The notes below the pieces were generated by a model, which saw only the letters and a list, made by a program, of their open reading frames with translations, was not told where the DNA came from and ran no database searches. A program made the translations under genes and the position numbers. From positions 4,940,001 through 5,004,000 of the forward strand of contig JBBDHG010000061.1 in assembly GCA_037951165.1 (NCBI GenBank): a stretch of 64,000 nucleotides of DNA, written 5' to 3'. The stretch's first letter is position 1; each line of letters starts with the position of its first letter. Below are positions 1 to 13,000 of this stretch, piece after piece. The stretch comes from Lophius americanus. Lineage: Eukaryota > Chordata > Actinopteri > Lophiiformes > Lophiidae.

Positions 1-99
1 TGCTTCTTGGAATATATTTTTTTTCTGGGAGCATTGTCCCCTTGCCTTTGGAACTAGAAAACCACAGGTGGTGATGCATGTTATTTGTTGGCCTAAAAT

Positions 100-454
100 C
101 TCTGAAGGTCTATCCATTAGGCAGTTTCCATTAGCATTTTATAATGCCGCCACCTGTATCAACCTTCCTCCAGTGCAATGGAGTTTCCCGTTCAGATTTG
201 GCTCAGGGTGCAAACACACTGCTTGAAGGACGGGTCCTCTTCTGTGCCCCAGATCTTCAGCTTGTTTAGTGTTGGTATGAGGTCATCCACTATACACGGG
301 AGCAGTCAATTTGTGGTGCCCCATACTTCCTTCCAGAATCTGGATTGTTTGAGCGCCTGGTCCAACTGCATCCACACACTCCTGGCAGATTGCTTTTATG
401 CAGCCGTCATCCTCTGATGCCTGAGACCCTCTGCACCACAAATTCAAACAAATG
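100..454 (+). repeat. Diverged copy of the last kat5 intron
   Basis: This stretch aligns in reverse complement with two pieces of the minus-strand gene's last intron: about 230-454 with 4044-4526, and about 100-230 with 5735-5830. Shared landmarks include the TTTGTGGTGCCC motif near 310, the GGATTGTTTGAG motif near 343 and the CTCAGGGTGCAAA motif near 201. Substitutions and small indels are much more frequent here than in the inner arms. Bases 1-100 are probably more of the same intron, but I could not align them. Confidence 0.7.
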
Positions 455-549
455 TGCTTGCTTTTCCCACAAATCGATGCAGCAGTTCTAGAAAACTGAA
501 TGTGACACACATGTGTAAATGTTGGCTTTCTCTTTTCTGTTGGATCCAG

Positions 550-684
550 GGCCAGTACATCCTGACTCTTTCAGAGGACATTGTGGATGGACACGAAAGA
601 GCCATGGAGAAGAGACACTTGCGTATAGATTCAAAAGGTCTTCACTTCACACCTAAGGACTGGAGCAAGAGGGGCAAGTGGTAG
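550..684 (+). CDS. kat5: Inverted second copy of kat5 last exon (partial gene or gene fragment)
   Basis: This plus-strand exon encodes the C-terminal 44 residues of Kat5, from GQYILTLSEDIVDGHERAM to SKRGKW and a TAG stop. It follows an intact acceptor (TGGATCCAG at 541-549). By eye all 135 bases equal the minus-strand exon at 3947-3813. The sequence before it (about 100-549) matches the intron before that exon, and the sequence after it matches its 3' UTR. The preceding exons would lie left of base 1, so I cannot tell whether this is the end of a complete second kat5 gene, a partial duplication, or an assembly artefact. No lesion is visible in the part shown. Confidence 0.8.
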   Translation, partial: GQYILTLSEDIVDGHERAMEKRHLRIDSKGLHFTPKDWSKRGKW

Positions 685-1200
685 AATCCTGACCTCTTCC
701 ACTGACCAGCAGACCAGAAACAAAGAGTGGATCAGATGAAGGTCATTGCTGAGCTTCATCACAACAAACATCGACACCTTTTTGAAACCAAGACTCTTCT
801 TCAAACAAGAAACACAAATTGTCACCTCAGATAGATGCTCTTTTAGAGTGAATATCTGTTTTATACTGTGAATTTAGAAAGCTCCCAAATTAAAGACAGT
901 TTGTCTTGGACAACATGAAAAAACGGGGATCTTGTTCATGACCAACAGTGACAGATGGTTTCTAATTGTGTGATTAAAGTGTAAAACATAGACCATGTGA
1001 TGGTATATCTCATTCCTGACTCTATCCAATAAGATTCATGTTTGAGAAACGAGTTGATTGAGAATGTATCGCTCATTAAAGGATTGGACCACTTTCTGAA
1101 CAACACTCCAAAATATAGCTCAATGTAGCTTTAGCTTTTTTACTTTGAACAGTCACATGTGAACAAAGTGTGCAGGCTTCAACTGTTGGGACAAAGAGAA

Positions 1201-1206
1201 AATAAA
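1201..1206 (+). terminator. Candidate poly(A) signal of the plus-strand kat5 copy
   Basis: AATAAA lies about 520 bases after the stop codon at 684. The mirrored hexamer for the minus-strand gene is at about 3098-3103. Other AATAAA-like words exist nearby, so the true cleavage site is uncertain. Confidence 0.35.
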
Positions 1207-1748
1207 TCACAACTCCACACAAGACCAACGTTGTCAAGAGATGTTTATTATGTCTGATAGAAGCACCTCTGCTTCTCATTTCTGTATTTATGCTCTCTGT
1301 TGTCATTCAGGTGAAGATTTCCTCCTTTCAGATCAGTGTCATGATCATCTGTGCACTGAGACAAATCACTCCTAATCCTAACTACATACTGAACGTGACT
1401 GTGAAAAAAAACTAAGACTACAGAAGCCACGCCTAACTCTTAGATGAATGTAAATGTTTTTGGACAGACATCCTGGTTTACTTGATGTAAACAAATTGGC
1501 AGCAAAATATCAAAAGGAAAAGTCGAAGGTTTCTTATTTGATGTTTACATGTGACATGTAAATCTGTTAAAGGTTCAGTACATCTTAAGTGGGAGTATGT
1601 TTGAATGTCTGCTATGAAAATATTGTTGAATTTATTAAAAAAAGATTTAAACCCTGAATTTGTTTTTACAAGTGAGTTTCTTCCTCCAGTCCTTGGCAGA
1701 GGAATACCGGGTTCAACTGGTAAGAAAACCTAACTGGTGTTTTAACAC

Positions 1749-2555
1749 TGGTCTAGGCTAAGTCCCAGAAGTAACCATCAGTTAAGGAAAAAAGGACTGT
1801 ATTATTCTCCGTAAAAAAGTGCGTATTTAAGTGTGAGAAAACTCCTGGACTACAATAATACAAAATGAAATAGATTCAACGCAATTTACACGTGCAATAG
1901 AGAGTCCTGCTGTTTTTAAGTAGGGTCGCATAATCGCCACAAGGGGGCGTTAGAGTAAACCTGCAAGCATTTCTTTCAGTATGTTATACTTTGAAAACGA
2001 TGATAATTCATATCTATGAGGCACTGTCAGATACGGAGAAATTAAGTGTTGCGAGGGGGGTCCTATCTGCTCAAAGCAGAGATGCAGAAGTTTAACTGAC
2101 TTATGTCTGATAACTTAAGACTTGTTTTTGATCTGTTGCCCACACAGGTAAAGCAGCATGTTGCTTAAAGTTCTACACAAACTCTAGTTTATGTGGTCTA
2201 GTATGATGTTCAGATTCGGATGTCTGACTCAGCAGGAGCCAATAACTGGGCCAGAAGATTCTTCTTAGTTTGGAATGATCGTGGAGCAGTGATGCGGAGA
2301 CACCCACATTTCATCCGCTGCCGTTTTCGATTTAAAGCTCTATTAAACACGATTCCAATAGTCAGCTTGCAGGTTTATTCTACCTTTCAAAAGCATCTCC
2401 AGGGGACATATTTTCCTATTTAAATACAACTTTGGTGTTGCGATTCTGCACAAACACAGCGATCTTCTTTGACGCCCCCAGGTGATTATCTCGCACTTTT
2501 CAGCGTATTTATCTACCGTATCTAGCATAGATGAATGTTTTCATCTGAATGAATG
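1749..2555. other. Unpaired loop between the palindrome arms
   Basis: About 0.8 kb of single-copy sequence separates the arms. I see no gene, no recognised repeat and no internal symmetry. Short open frames (for example 2220-2423) resemble no known protein. Confidence 0.6.
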
Positions 2556-4043
2556 GTGTTAAAACACCAGTTAGGTTTTCTTACCAGTTGAACCCGGTCA
2601 TCCTCTGCCAAGGACTGGAGGAAGAAACTCACTTGTAAAAACAAATTCAGGGTTTAAATCTTTTTTTAATAAATTCAACAATATTTTCATAGCAGACATT
2701 CAAACATACTCCCACTTAAGATGTACTGAACCTTTAACAGATTTACATGTCACATGTAAACATCAAATAAGAACCCTTCGACTTTTCCTTTTGATATTTT
2801 GCTGCCAATTTGTCTACATCAAGTAAACCAGGATGTCTGTCCAAAAACATTTACATTCATCTAAGAGTTAGGCGTGGCTTCTGTAGTCTTAGTTTTTTTC
2901 ACAGTCACGTTCAGTATGTAGTTAGGATTAGGACTGATTTGTCTCAGTGCACAGATGATCATGACACTGATCTGAAAGGAGGAAATCTTCATCGGAACGA
3001 CAACAGAGAGCATAAATACAGAAATGAGAAGCAGATGTGCTTCTATCAGACATAATAAACATCTCTTGACAACGTTGGTCTTGTGTGGAGTTGTGATTTA
3101 TTTTCTCTGTGTCCCAACAGTTGAAGCCTGCACACTTTGTTCACATGTGACTGCTAAAGTAAAAAAGCTAAAGCTACATTGAGCTATATTTTGGAGTGTT
3201 GTTCAGAAAGTGGTCCAATCCTTTAATGAGCGATACATTCTCAATCAACTCGTTTCTCAAACATGAATCTTATTGGATGGAGTCAGGAATGAGATTGACA
3301 ATGTTAACAAATAAACTTGTTTTATGATAAATAACACATATCTTGTTAATTACTTTGTGACAACTAGAAAGGATGAAGACAAAAACACTGGTTGGTTTGA
3401 AGGATAATAAACCTCCTTTCTGGTTTTTACATTCAGGTGAAGAGTAAAATTTGTAAAACAGTAGGCATTATATATATAACCAGCATCTTGTTTCCATTAC
3501 ATGGTCTATGTTTTACACTTTAATCACACAATTAGAAACCATCTGTCACTGTTGGTCATGAACAAGATCCCCGTTTTTTCATGTTGTCCAAGACAAACTG
3601 TCTTTAATTTGGGAGCTTTCTAAATTCACAGTATAAAACAGATATTCACTCTAAAAGAGCATCTATCTGAGGTGACAATTTGTGTTTCTTGTTTGAAGAA
3701 GAGTCCTGGTTTCAAAAAGGTGTCGATGTTTGTGGTGATGAAGCTCAGCAATGACCTTCATCTGATCCACTCTTTGTTTCTGGTCTGCTGGTCAGTGGAA
3801 GAGGTCAGGATTCTACCACTTGCCCCTCTTGCTCCAGTCCTTAGGTGTGAAGTGAAGACCTTTTGAATCTATACGCAAGTGTCTCTTCTCCATGGCTCTT
3901 TCGTGTCCATCCACAATGTCCTCTGAAAGAGTCAGGATGTACTGGCCCTGGATCCAACAGAAAAGAGAAAGCCAACATTTTAGACAAGCGAGTCACATTC
4001 AGTTTTCCAGAACTGCTGCATCGATTTGTGGGAAAAGCAAACA
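2556..4043 (-). repeat. Right arm of kat5 3'-end palindrome
   Basis: Partner of 455-1748 in inverted orientation. It carries the real last exon of kat5 (3947-3813) and its 3' UTR. Compared with the left arm it has about 200 extra bases between about 3291 and 3495, AT-rich and without a recognised family. The two arms share matching open frames (for example 631-825 minus and 3672-3866 plus, which differ at one residue); these are mirror reads of the UTR and exon, not genes. Confidence 0.9.
3098..3103 (-). terminator. Candidate poly(A) signal of kat5
   Basis: TTTATT on the plus strand is AATAAA on the gene strand. It lies about 710 bases after the stop, a distance that includes the roughly 200-bp insertion specific to this arm. 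It mirrors the signal at 1201. Confidence 0.35.
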
Positions 4044-7000
4044 CAATCGTGTGTAAGTGAATAAACCTGTACATGAGTTTCACTTACTGTTTATTCCACC
4101 AGTGGCTCGTCTGTCCTTTTAAGTAGCCAAGAGTATCACACCCCAAGATTTGTTTAGTTAGCTCCACCAAAGCCGACCCAAGTGAACCTCCCCAACTGAT
4201 CCAGATTGCACTTGAGCTCTACCAAGTACCATCAGAAGTAGTTCAACTTGTGAAGTGTTGAAGATGAGCTTCACTGTGGACAAATTTACCACTGACTGGC
4301 AGAGGTTTGAAAGGGGCTTCATTGCCGGATAAACAATATCTCTGGTCCTATTTGTTGCTGCTAAAAACTTATTAGTGCGGTGGGACCAGACACTCAAACA
4401 ATCCGTATTCTAGAAGGAAGTATTGGGCACCACAAGTTGACTTTCCATCTGAACGCAGCAGGTGACCTCATGCCAACTCCAAAACAACCTGAGGTTCTGT
4501 GGCAAAGAAGAGGACCTGTCCTCAAAGTAGGGCTGCAACTATCGACTATTTTGATAGTCGATTAATCGTTTCAATGATGGACCGATTAATCGATGTATCA
4601 GATCATTTTTTTCTCCCAGTTAAATAAAGGTTAAGTAAAAATAAAAATAAATTCACAATTACTAAATGGCTCTTATTTTGCTATCAGCTTTTGAATCTAA
4701 CTTTGGGTTATTTTCGGCACATGCAAGCTAACAATAAAAACAATAAAGATGAATTCAACATTCCAAAATGACTTAATAAACTTTACTGCTTTTACAACAG
4801 ACTGTTAAACTAAACAGGTTGCTATACCGACAGTTTATTTGCTGAACTGTAATTTAATCTTTTCGTGTTTCATCACATCACTGCTGATACAAAAGGTAAA
4901 TAAAATGTATAAATAAATAATATAAAAGAATATATATAAAAATACAGCAGTTTCTCTGGAATGAAATAAAAGATCCATTTAAATTAAGGAAAATAAATAA
5001 GAGTAGAAAAAGAAAACAGTCAGTATTTGCGCATTCTGTAGTCCACAACTACATTAAGATAAATCCTTCACAAGTTGGATGCAGTCCAAATAGGACACAC
5101 ACTCACACAGAGACATGTGCACTCGGCAGGCAGCAACACACTTTCACCACTAATGTGAAAACGTCCCCATGAGGGACGCAACGTGTATGATTTTAATTTT
5201 AGGCAACATTTGTTTATATAGTTATTTAGTAGATATAGTTATTTAGTACTCTCGGAGTCATTAACAGTTCACTAATTTTCAAATGTCAAGTTAAACCCCT
5301 CAGAAGCGTTACGTACATGCCCTTTAACCTTGAGCTAAATAGCTAGCTACCAAACTTGCAGAGACAAATCTTCATCGTCTCCAGAGCAAACAGGCCTCCG
5401 CTTCAAATGTTCCAGCATTACTGACATGCTCCACGCCAGGACAGGTCAGGTTTTTAAATCTTGTTGTTTACAACATGTTTTGACCATGTTGTGGGAGAAA
5501 TGCTCCCACACCTTGGATGTTTTCTGTCTTGTCTTGTCTCTGTCAGTGTTGCCCTGGCGCTTATGGTAACTTCCTTCTCATTACACCATGTCAGAGGCAG
5601 TGTCCGATGGCGTCACTGACTAATCGACTATTTAATTCGTCGATAACTAATTTCATAATCGATTTTTGTCAATATTCGTCGATTATTTGTTGCACTTTGT
5701 CTGTTCTTGCGTATTATTTGTTTACTTTTCTCTTCCTATAAGCAGTGTGGGGGAGCCCTTTGCACCCTGAACCACATCTGGACTGGAAACCCTATCGCAC
5801 TTGAAGAAGGTCAATACTGGGGGAGGAACGATTAAGTGCTTTCAGGGCACTATTTCTTACAGAGCCTTGAGATAGAACCTAAAAACACTTGAGAGACAGC
5901 TGTGCCAGTAGGGACAAGCTTGAGATGGTCGGAACCCAACGAAGTTTGAACCCATCTGTAGGTGAAGGCTAATTTAGCTTTTGTGGCCCCACTCAGGCGA
6001 CACTTTAAGGCTAGCGAGCGAATTGCCTGGGACTATGAAACACCTGCTGACGATGCAGAAAGGTTCCTAAAACAAACACTCTGACCTGCCGCTTCCATGG
6101 AATGCCATCAAAAGGAAACGTATTCTCAAATAGCTCACGCAGTTTCACCTTATAGAAATGTGTCTGCAATGTTTATTTCACTGGGAGGTAGGGCGTGCAG
6201 CTTAAACCCAGCAGGGGGAGTGTTCAGTCCAAACAGACACCACTCCCTGGCTCTACCTTCCTCTCTTAACTAACTATTCCTTGCTCCATATCACTTCTCA
6301 TCTCTCCCCTTCCCTCACCATCTCTCTCCTCTCCTCCATTCTTTCTGCATTATCTCTCCTCTTGCTGGCTAGCTTTCTCTTTCCTCTCCTTTTAAATGTT
6401 TCTCCTCTTCTCTGGAAATACGCTGTCCAGCGGCAATCTTGAGCAATAGAAGCTCTTGCAGTTTCTGCTTGCAGCAAAGCATCTTTGCTGTTAATTTTAC
6501 ATTCTGCCTATTTTGTGCCAACATCCTATCATAGGTCTAACTATGACAGAGTAATCAAACAAATTCAACATATCACGATGGAGGAATTCCTTCTTCTATC
6601 ACCATTACATTTACAACTGTCGGCCACAATATTAATACCAATAACCAGCTCAGATCAATGGAGGCGATTCTAAGAATTGTGTAAAAGAATGTCCCTAGGT
6701 CAGGTAAGTGCGATTAGACGATTATGTAATACTTATGACAGGCCTATGGATGGTCTATATTCTATATTCGAGGGACATCAGTCAGTCGTCCATGCTGTCA
6801 ACAAAAAGGACATCTGATTCTTGAGGCAGTAAGCGGTTCAACAGCAACATGTTGCATGTACAGAATAGGAGGAGAAGGTTGAGGATCTCTCACCTTGTAG
6901 TAGTTGATGAGATTGAGGTACTGAAGTGTAGAAATTACGTCTTCTTTCTTCACACTGGTGATCTCACTGATCTCACTGCAGGTTCAAAAAGGTCAAAGGG

Positions 7001-10000
7001 TAAAGGATACTCATCATTTAACAGCTAATCTTTTTATCATCATGGGAGATAAAGTCCGAGACAAAATGTCCACAGTTACATACTTAATGGTGATCTGTGG
7101 CTGTTCCCCATTGTCAGGTTTAAGTTCCATGAGAATTTCTAGGATGGTCTGGGACCAATAGGAGCGATAGGACAAAAGGCCGAGGTCAGAAAGCGGTTTC
7201 TCTGGAGTTCCTGTCTTCCCCTCCACCTTGGACAGCTCATAACCTCAAAATCACACGTAAACAGAAAATAAGCACAAGTGAGGTGATCTCAGGAAATACA
7301 AGAATAATTTGAATGTATAAACATCTACTGCACTGCATGTCACTTTTCTCATCACACACTTACTGAACTCGATGAGAAGTTTGCCGTAGCCCCTCCGCTG
7401 ATAGGGGGGCAAGGTCAGGATACAGGCAACGTTATAATCTTCAGTCGACTCTTTCTCCTGCACACAGAGAAGAATTAAAGATAGATGAGGGCGTCCCTGG
7501 TTAGATTAACCATTTCCAAGCCATACCAGCAGTTTAAAATGATCTGCATCACTTGTGTACCTTTGAGAAGTAGCCCACTATATGAAAGCCTTTGGAGTCA
7601 TACTCTGTCATTACATAGAAGAGAAAAGGGTCTGTGTCGTAATACAAGGTTTTGTGGTCCAGGAAACATTTTGCAAGTAAACATAGGTTCTGGGAGTAAT
7701 TCTGGAAAGTAAGAAAAACAGACAGGAATTGATCAAAAACAAGCAGGCAAAAACAAATGTTTAGAGGTGAGAGGAAAAATCACCAACTTTGTTCTTCCTG
7801 CCGTCAATCTCAAAGAATGAGATGGTGCCTTTTCGGTAGATCTCATTGCCAGGAGGATGTCTTAGATTACATTTTGTCTGTTAAACAAGGGAAACACAAG
7901 AGGTTGAGAAAAATAACCAGAAATCCAAGCAACAAGAGTTTAATGGCTGAGCAGAGACTGATGATTCTTACCAAATGTCTCTGGAGACACTTCAGGCTTT
8001 TGAGGTACTTGAGACAGAATTCACAGAGGTAGAGGATGGGCAGTGAGGTGAGTTCCTGTGGGTACGGTGAGAAGTACCAGGGTTTCAGTCTGTGACGACC
8101 CAACTCTATACACTCTATGTTCTTCATACGGGTGACAATATCATCGTGACTGCGGTCAGACACGAGACTCCCCGTCATGCGGGGTGCTGACGGGATGCCA
8201 TCAGAACTGTCCTGGGATTCCTGTGGGTCAACAATGTCCACATTCAACATTCTTGGCAGTCATTTGATTTAATGGAATGATGTAATTTCACACATTTTGA
8301 TTTCAAATTAACATGTAGAGTTATGGTTACTGTACATCAAAAGGAGTAAACTTGGGTCTGAGGTAAGCAGCACCTCCAAGTTTTATTAAACCCACTAATT
8401 TACAGCACAATTTGGAAAACACAATCAATGAGCAATAAGAGTAAATAAAACAGACCTCTGGTGGTGGTAGAAAGACACTGGCACTTTGAGGCTTGTTATA
8501 CTGCAAAACCTTTACCATCTAGCAGCGAAAGAAACACAAAATGAAAGTATTTTTAGAAACTACAGAGGGGTGTGAATACTTTCCTGTTTACACACAAGAG
8601 TTTGATTCAGGAGATGAATGAGAACGAAACTCAATTTCAGTGTGCACTGGAGGGAAGGTTCATCAGGAGCAAGAGACTAATACTGGTAATCCTGGGTAGT
8701 AATACAGTAATATCTTACTGGATAACTTGGCAGAGTTCAATTAAATTTAAAAATTAAATTTAAAAAATCCATTTGACGGCTGAACTGCAAGGTTTTTCGG
8801 GCTTACTTAGCGAAATTCGTTTTTTCCATTTCTATATCATCCTCCATTATTTCCGGTCAAAATGGACTCATCATCATCTGTTCTTCTGCTTGGGTAACTC
8901 ACTCCACTGTCAGAAACAACATATATGCGTTTTATATAATTAAGTCCAAGATTGTTAATTAACAGCTTGGAATATATAATTAAGTAGTTTTGAGATATAA
9001 TTAAGTTAATTTGAAGTGTTTTGTGTAATACTGTCACGATTGACTCAAGTCAAAATACATGTATATGTATAATATAGTTGTTAAATTCAAGAATGTACAT
9101 TCAGCCTCTGTGCACAAACTGAAATTACGGTCTAATATTTGAGAATGCCACTGTGTTCTGGGTAGAAGAGCTCAGAATAAAAGAATAAAATCATGCAAAC
9201 TCAGGCGTAAGGTCGACATTCAAAATGAGAAAATGCGAAGCTGGTTGTAAAGGTGAGGGGAACTTGAGGTACATACTTCATCAGCTGCCCCGCAATTAGC
9301 TTTTCTCTTCCTCCCAGGTTGTGAGGAGGGGATGAGTCGTCGGGTCGTGCCGTTCTATCATTACAAACCATTGAGTAATTACTAAACGATAAAATATCTC
9401 AGGTCAGATGATTCGTAGACAATTCTCTTTACCGTTGTAAGTGAGGACAGCGGGTCATGTTCCTCGCGGGTCTTGAAGATGTTAGTCTCTCTTACGGTAG
9501 GAAAAACAGATGCCAGAGAGACTTCAGCTGAACTTGGCAGGGAGGGCACCGGGGTGGCTGGCAATACCTGAGTCGCCATGGGAACTGTCTCCACTTTCCT
9601 CTTCTGCAGGAACAAATGATGTCAGGAATTAACTTTAAATGAGCCCGGACACAACAAACTATTCAATCTTTCAGAGGTTTTTTTCAAATCAAATGATTTA
9701 GCCACACAAGATGAATGGGTTCAGTTTTGCCTCTCTCCATATCAGATTACATCCTCTTTAGACCAGCTGTTAAGATGCATCAGACAGAGTCTACACCAGA
9801 GCTAAAACCGGTTTTCAGAGGTCTGTGTCACACCTACAATGCTAATCGACATGTGACAAGACATTGCACTTTTATGGTTTTTGCTTCTTTTTTTAATTAG
9901 TTTATTTAATTATTACTTAAATTATTTATGATTTTGACTGTATGTATGTGCAAGCTGCCGTACAACTGAATTTCCCCAAGGGGATGAATAAAGTATCAAA

Positions 10001-13000
10001 AACCTTTAACTTTTTTTCTGCAATTTTTTAACATCTGCATAGAACCAGAGCCTTTCTTCCATCCAAAGATCTACAGGAGTGATTACAACATAATAACAGA
10101 GTACCAGCTAACTTAATGATTACTTGCATCGTTTGTATACATAAGAGGGTAGCAATACAAGCTAGCCTCATAATTCTGAGGATGAAATATGACTTGACAA
10201 GTTCAGTGCTACACATGACAAACTATGGGTTATAATATGTGTTAAACCACTCTCTGATATGATCTGCCCAACTAGATAATCATCTTCTCTTATTGTGTTA
10301 CATTTGTCTAGATGTGGATTTCTACAGCAGGATCTGATTAGGGTGAGCAGAGCTTAACAAATAAAATAGAAGATAAAGGGTATTTTTTTTATATAGGACA
10401 AAGTAGGACATATTTTTCCAATGCCGAAAATTTAATAAAAAACAGTCTATGCTTTTTTTTAATGCAAGGTAAAGTTTAAGCCTTATGTGAAGGACTTATC
10501 AAATACGACTATAATTTATTTGTCTTCAACTCCCCCTTCACAGAAAATATTAAATGTAGATCAAGGAATTTTCCTATTCATTAAAAAGTATTCATGAACA
10601 CTTTGTCCCTTCTCAAATTAAACAACAAAAAAGTCACGCAATGCGTTTCAGCTTAAACCCTCGGAAATTAAACAGAAATTATTACACTTCTACAAATAAT
10701 ATAAAATGGTAAATGTTTCTGTGATCAAATAACTTTGCTGAATTGGATCTATGTAATAAAGCTATTTTGCCTAACTGTGTATGAGTGTACCGAGTTTTGT
10801 AAATAAAGAAGTGGTCATTTTTGATGCAGTAAGAAAGATTCATTCATGTTTAGCTAATCAACAAAATCCTACAACATAAACCAAAGAAATTTGTATTAAA
10901 TAAATGCAAGAAAATTACGTTGAGTTAATTCAACATCATCATCATCTTGCACTTAATTAAGAATGCTTGGTGACACTTCCTTAAAAGACATTTAGTAGTA
11001 ATTAGTTTTCTAGTATTTTTCATTTTTGTATTCAACTTTTTTGATGAAATTAAATTAAGAAACTATAAGGTTTTATTTTGTGTAGTGGCTATTTTCATCA
11101 ACATTTTCTCTAAAAACACATAATAACACATGGCGTGACTGTGCTTTCAAAACATTAGACTTTGAGTAGAACCATTTACTGAACCACACACACTCGAGCA
11201 CATTAACCAAAGCAGCAGGCATTATTCACTTATTTAAGTCTTCCAATTCATGGTGTCAGCTTACGGCACAGTCTGTTGACATGTATGACTGGGAGTGCTG
11301 TACAATTTATTAAACACTTGTTGTTTCAGATATTGTTATCTTATCCCTCTGCCTCATATATGGGTTTCATTAACAATATATATTGATCAGCATCTCTCTC
11401 ATGTGAGACTAATATGTCCCCTCCCAGTGACATTAAAAATAATAATAGTGGAAAAGACAATCTTTTCCCACTGCCTTGACCCAAGTTGGAAGAAGTTAGT
11501 GTAGTGTCCTTCTACCCATCACATGTTCCCAACATAGCTTAGCCAGCTAGCTTAGTTTGATACTTCCTTGCTTTTGCAATTGAAAAAGTCCACATTTTGG
11601 AAGTATCTTTCTTGTAGTGATGATTTTTGTGGAAACTAAATCCAATCAAAATGCGTTAGATCGTCTCAATATGTGGGTTGCAAGATGCCAGGACAAGAGA
11701 TGAAAATGCTATGCAGTCCCACATATAGTGGGAAAACCAGTCATCCTAGACCTGATAGCTTTATGAGCAACAACATTGACGTTAACGCCAGGTATAAACA
11801 AAGTCTTACTCATTACTAGAAATGGTAAATATTAAATTGTACCGGTGTGGGGAGAGTTTTGCCTCTGGAAGGATCTGTGGCAGGTTGTAGGTTGATATCC
11901 GGACTCTTCCTCTGAATCGAACAAAAAAGGAAGAAAAGGAAGGGGGTTATGTGGCATTCATATTAACCTTCGGGCAAATACTCAGGTTCTCCCCGTGTCC
12001 TCAGTAACAACCAACACAGTGTGAGAAATGAAGAGGTTTGGTGTCAGTCAATTGGAATGAATATCAGATCAAATGTGCAACATTAAAAAATAATTGTGAA
12101 AAGGCTAACTGGTGTGAAACTTGACCAATATCACTCGTCTAATAAAAAAGATATCTGCTGGCCTTGGTTGAAGGCATGTTTTACAAATACTCAAGACATA
12201 TTTCAGACCCTGAGGAATGGAAAAATCTACTAAAGTTGATGCCTGAACCATATACAATACGAGTACATCTATGGCAAAGCAATACGTTATTTATATGGCC
12301 TGCTGTCACACATTTGAATAATTACCTCAGGTGGTTTAGCACACTTACCACCTCTCTCTCTGGAGAACCGGGATGGGATCCTGGAAGGCCATTCTTAGTC
12401 GGTGTTTTTGCTTCTTTCTTAGGAAATTGAAGCTTCTTCATGTCCAGCCTGTCCCCTGTGACCCACTCATCCAGGCGCTTGTTGACTTTTAACATAACCA
12501 AGAACATGTTACTGAGGTGTTTCTTTATAAAGTTATGGATCTTTGAAAGCTAAAAGGTTGAAGATTAAAGCATACTTACAGTCAATATAGTGGACATAGT
12601 AAAGCTTTCTCGCAGAGGCTTCTTTGACACTTAGAATTTCTGCCAAAGCTGTAAGAAAACGAGTTCAAGCTTGCACTGAATTGTACTTATTGGGAGGTGC
12701 TGCCATTCATTTCTCAAAAAGCATTGTAGATTCATCACTAAGCTCGACAACAGCAAACTGTGTGGTTACATGTTTAAGGTAAATAAAGTAAAACTATTTC
12801 AGAATCAGTTTGATTGCACGTGTCTCCTATGATTGTGGTGTTAACAGATCGTTAACCAACGACGAGACTACATCTACCTAGCACTGGGAAAATAAACAGA
12901 CTACAATACTTACGCCATTCGTCCTCGTGTTCTTGGTTTTTACGAAGAACAGGGAGGCGACAGCCCTCTATAATCTCGACCTGTTGAAATGAATACATTA

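Larger units (their letters stand above)
455..1748 (+). repeat. Left arm of kat5 3'-end palindrome
   Basis: Reads as a near-identical reverse complement of 2556-4043. It contains the end of the last intron, the last exon (550-684) and about 1.06 kb of 3' UTR and downstream sequence. In 1240-1440 I count about six differences from the other arm. The inner boundary is the motif CTAACTGGTGTTTTAACAC at about 1730-1748, mirrored at 2556-2574. The arm lacks about 200 bp that is present in the right arm at 3291-3495. Confidence 0.9.

Noticed and set aside
631..825. Paired 64-aa frames at 631-825 (minus) and 3672-3866 (plus)
   Set aside because: They are antisense reads of the kat5 last exon and 3' UTR, and appear twice only because of the palindrome.
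455..4043. A foldback or large-TIR transposon as the cause of the palindrome
   Set aside because: The arms contain a host exon, intron and UTR of kat5, and the similarity continues outward into the intron. A tail-to-tail duplication explains this better.
8327..8518. 63-aa minus-strand frame in a kat5 intron
   Set aside because: The kat5 exons at 9354-9277 and 8220-7972 join in phase without it and match the human protein order.
9382..9495. Extension of kat5 exon 6 to a later donor
   Set aside because: The donor at 9495 gives a protein junction (VFPT then NGTTRRL) that matches the human order; the extension adds unrelated residues.
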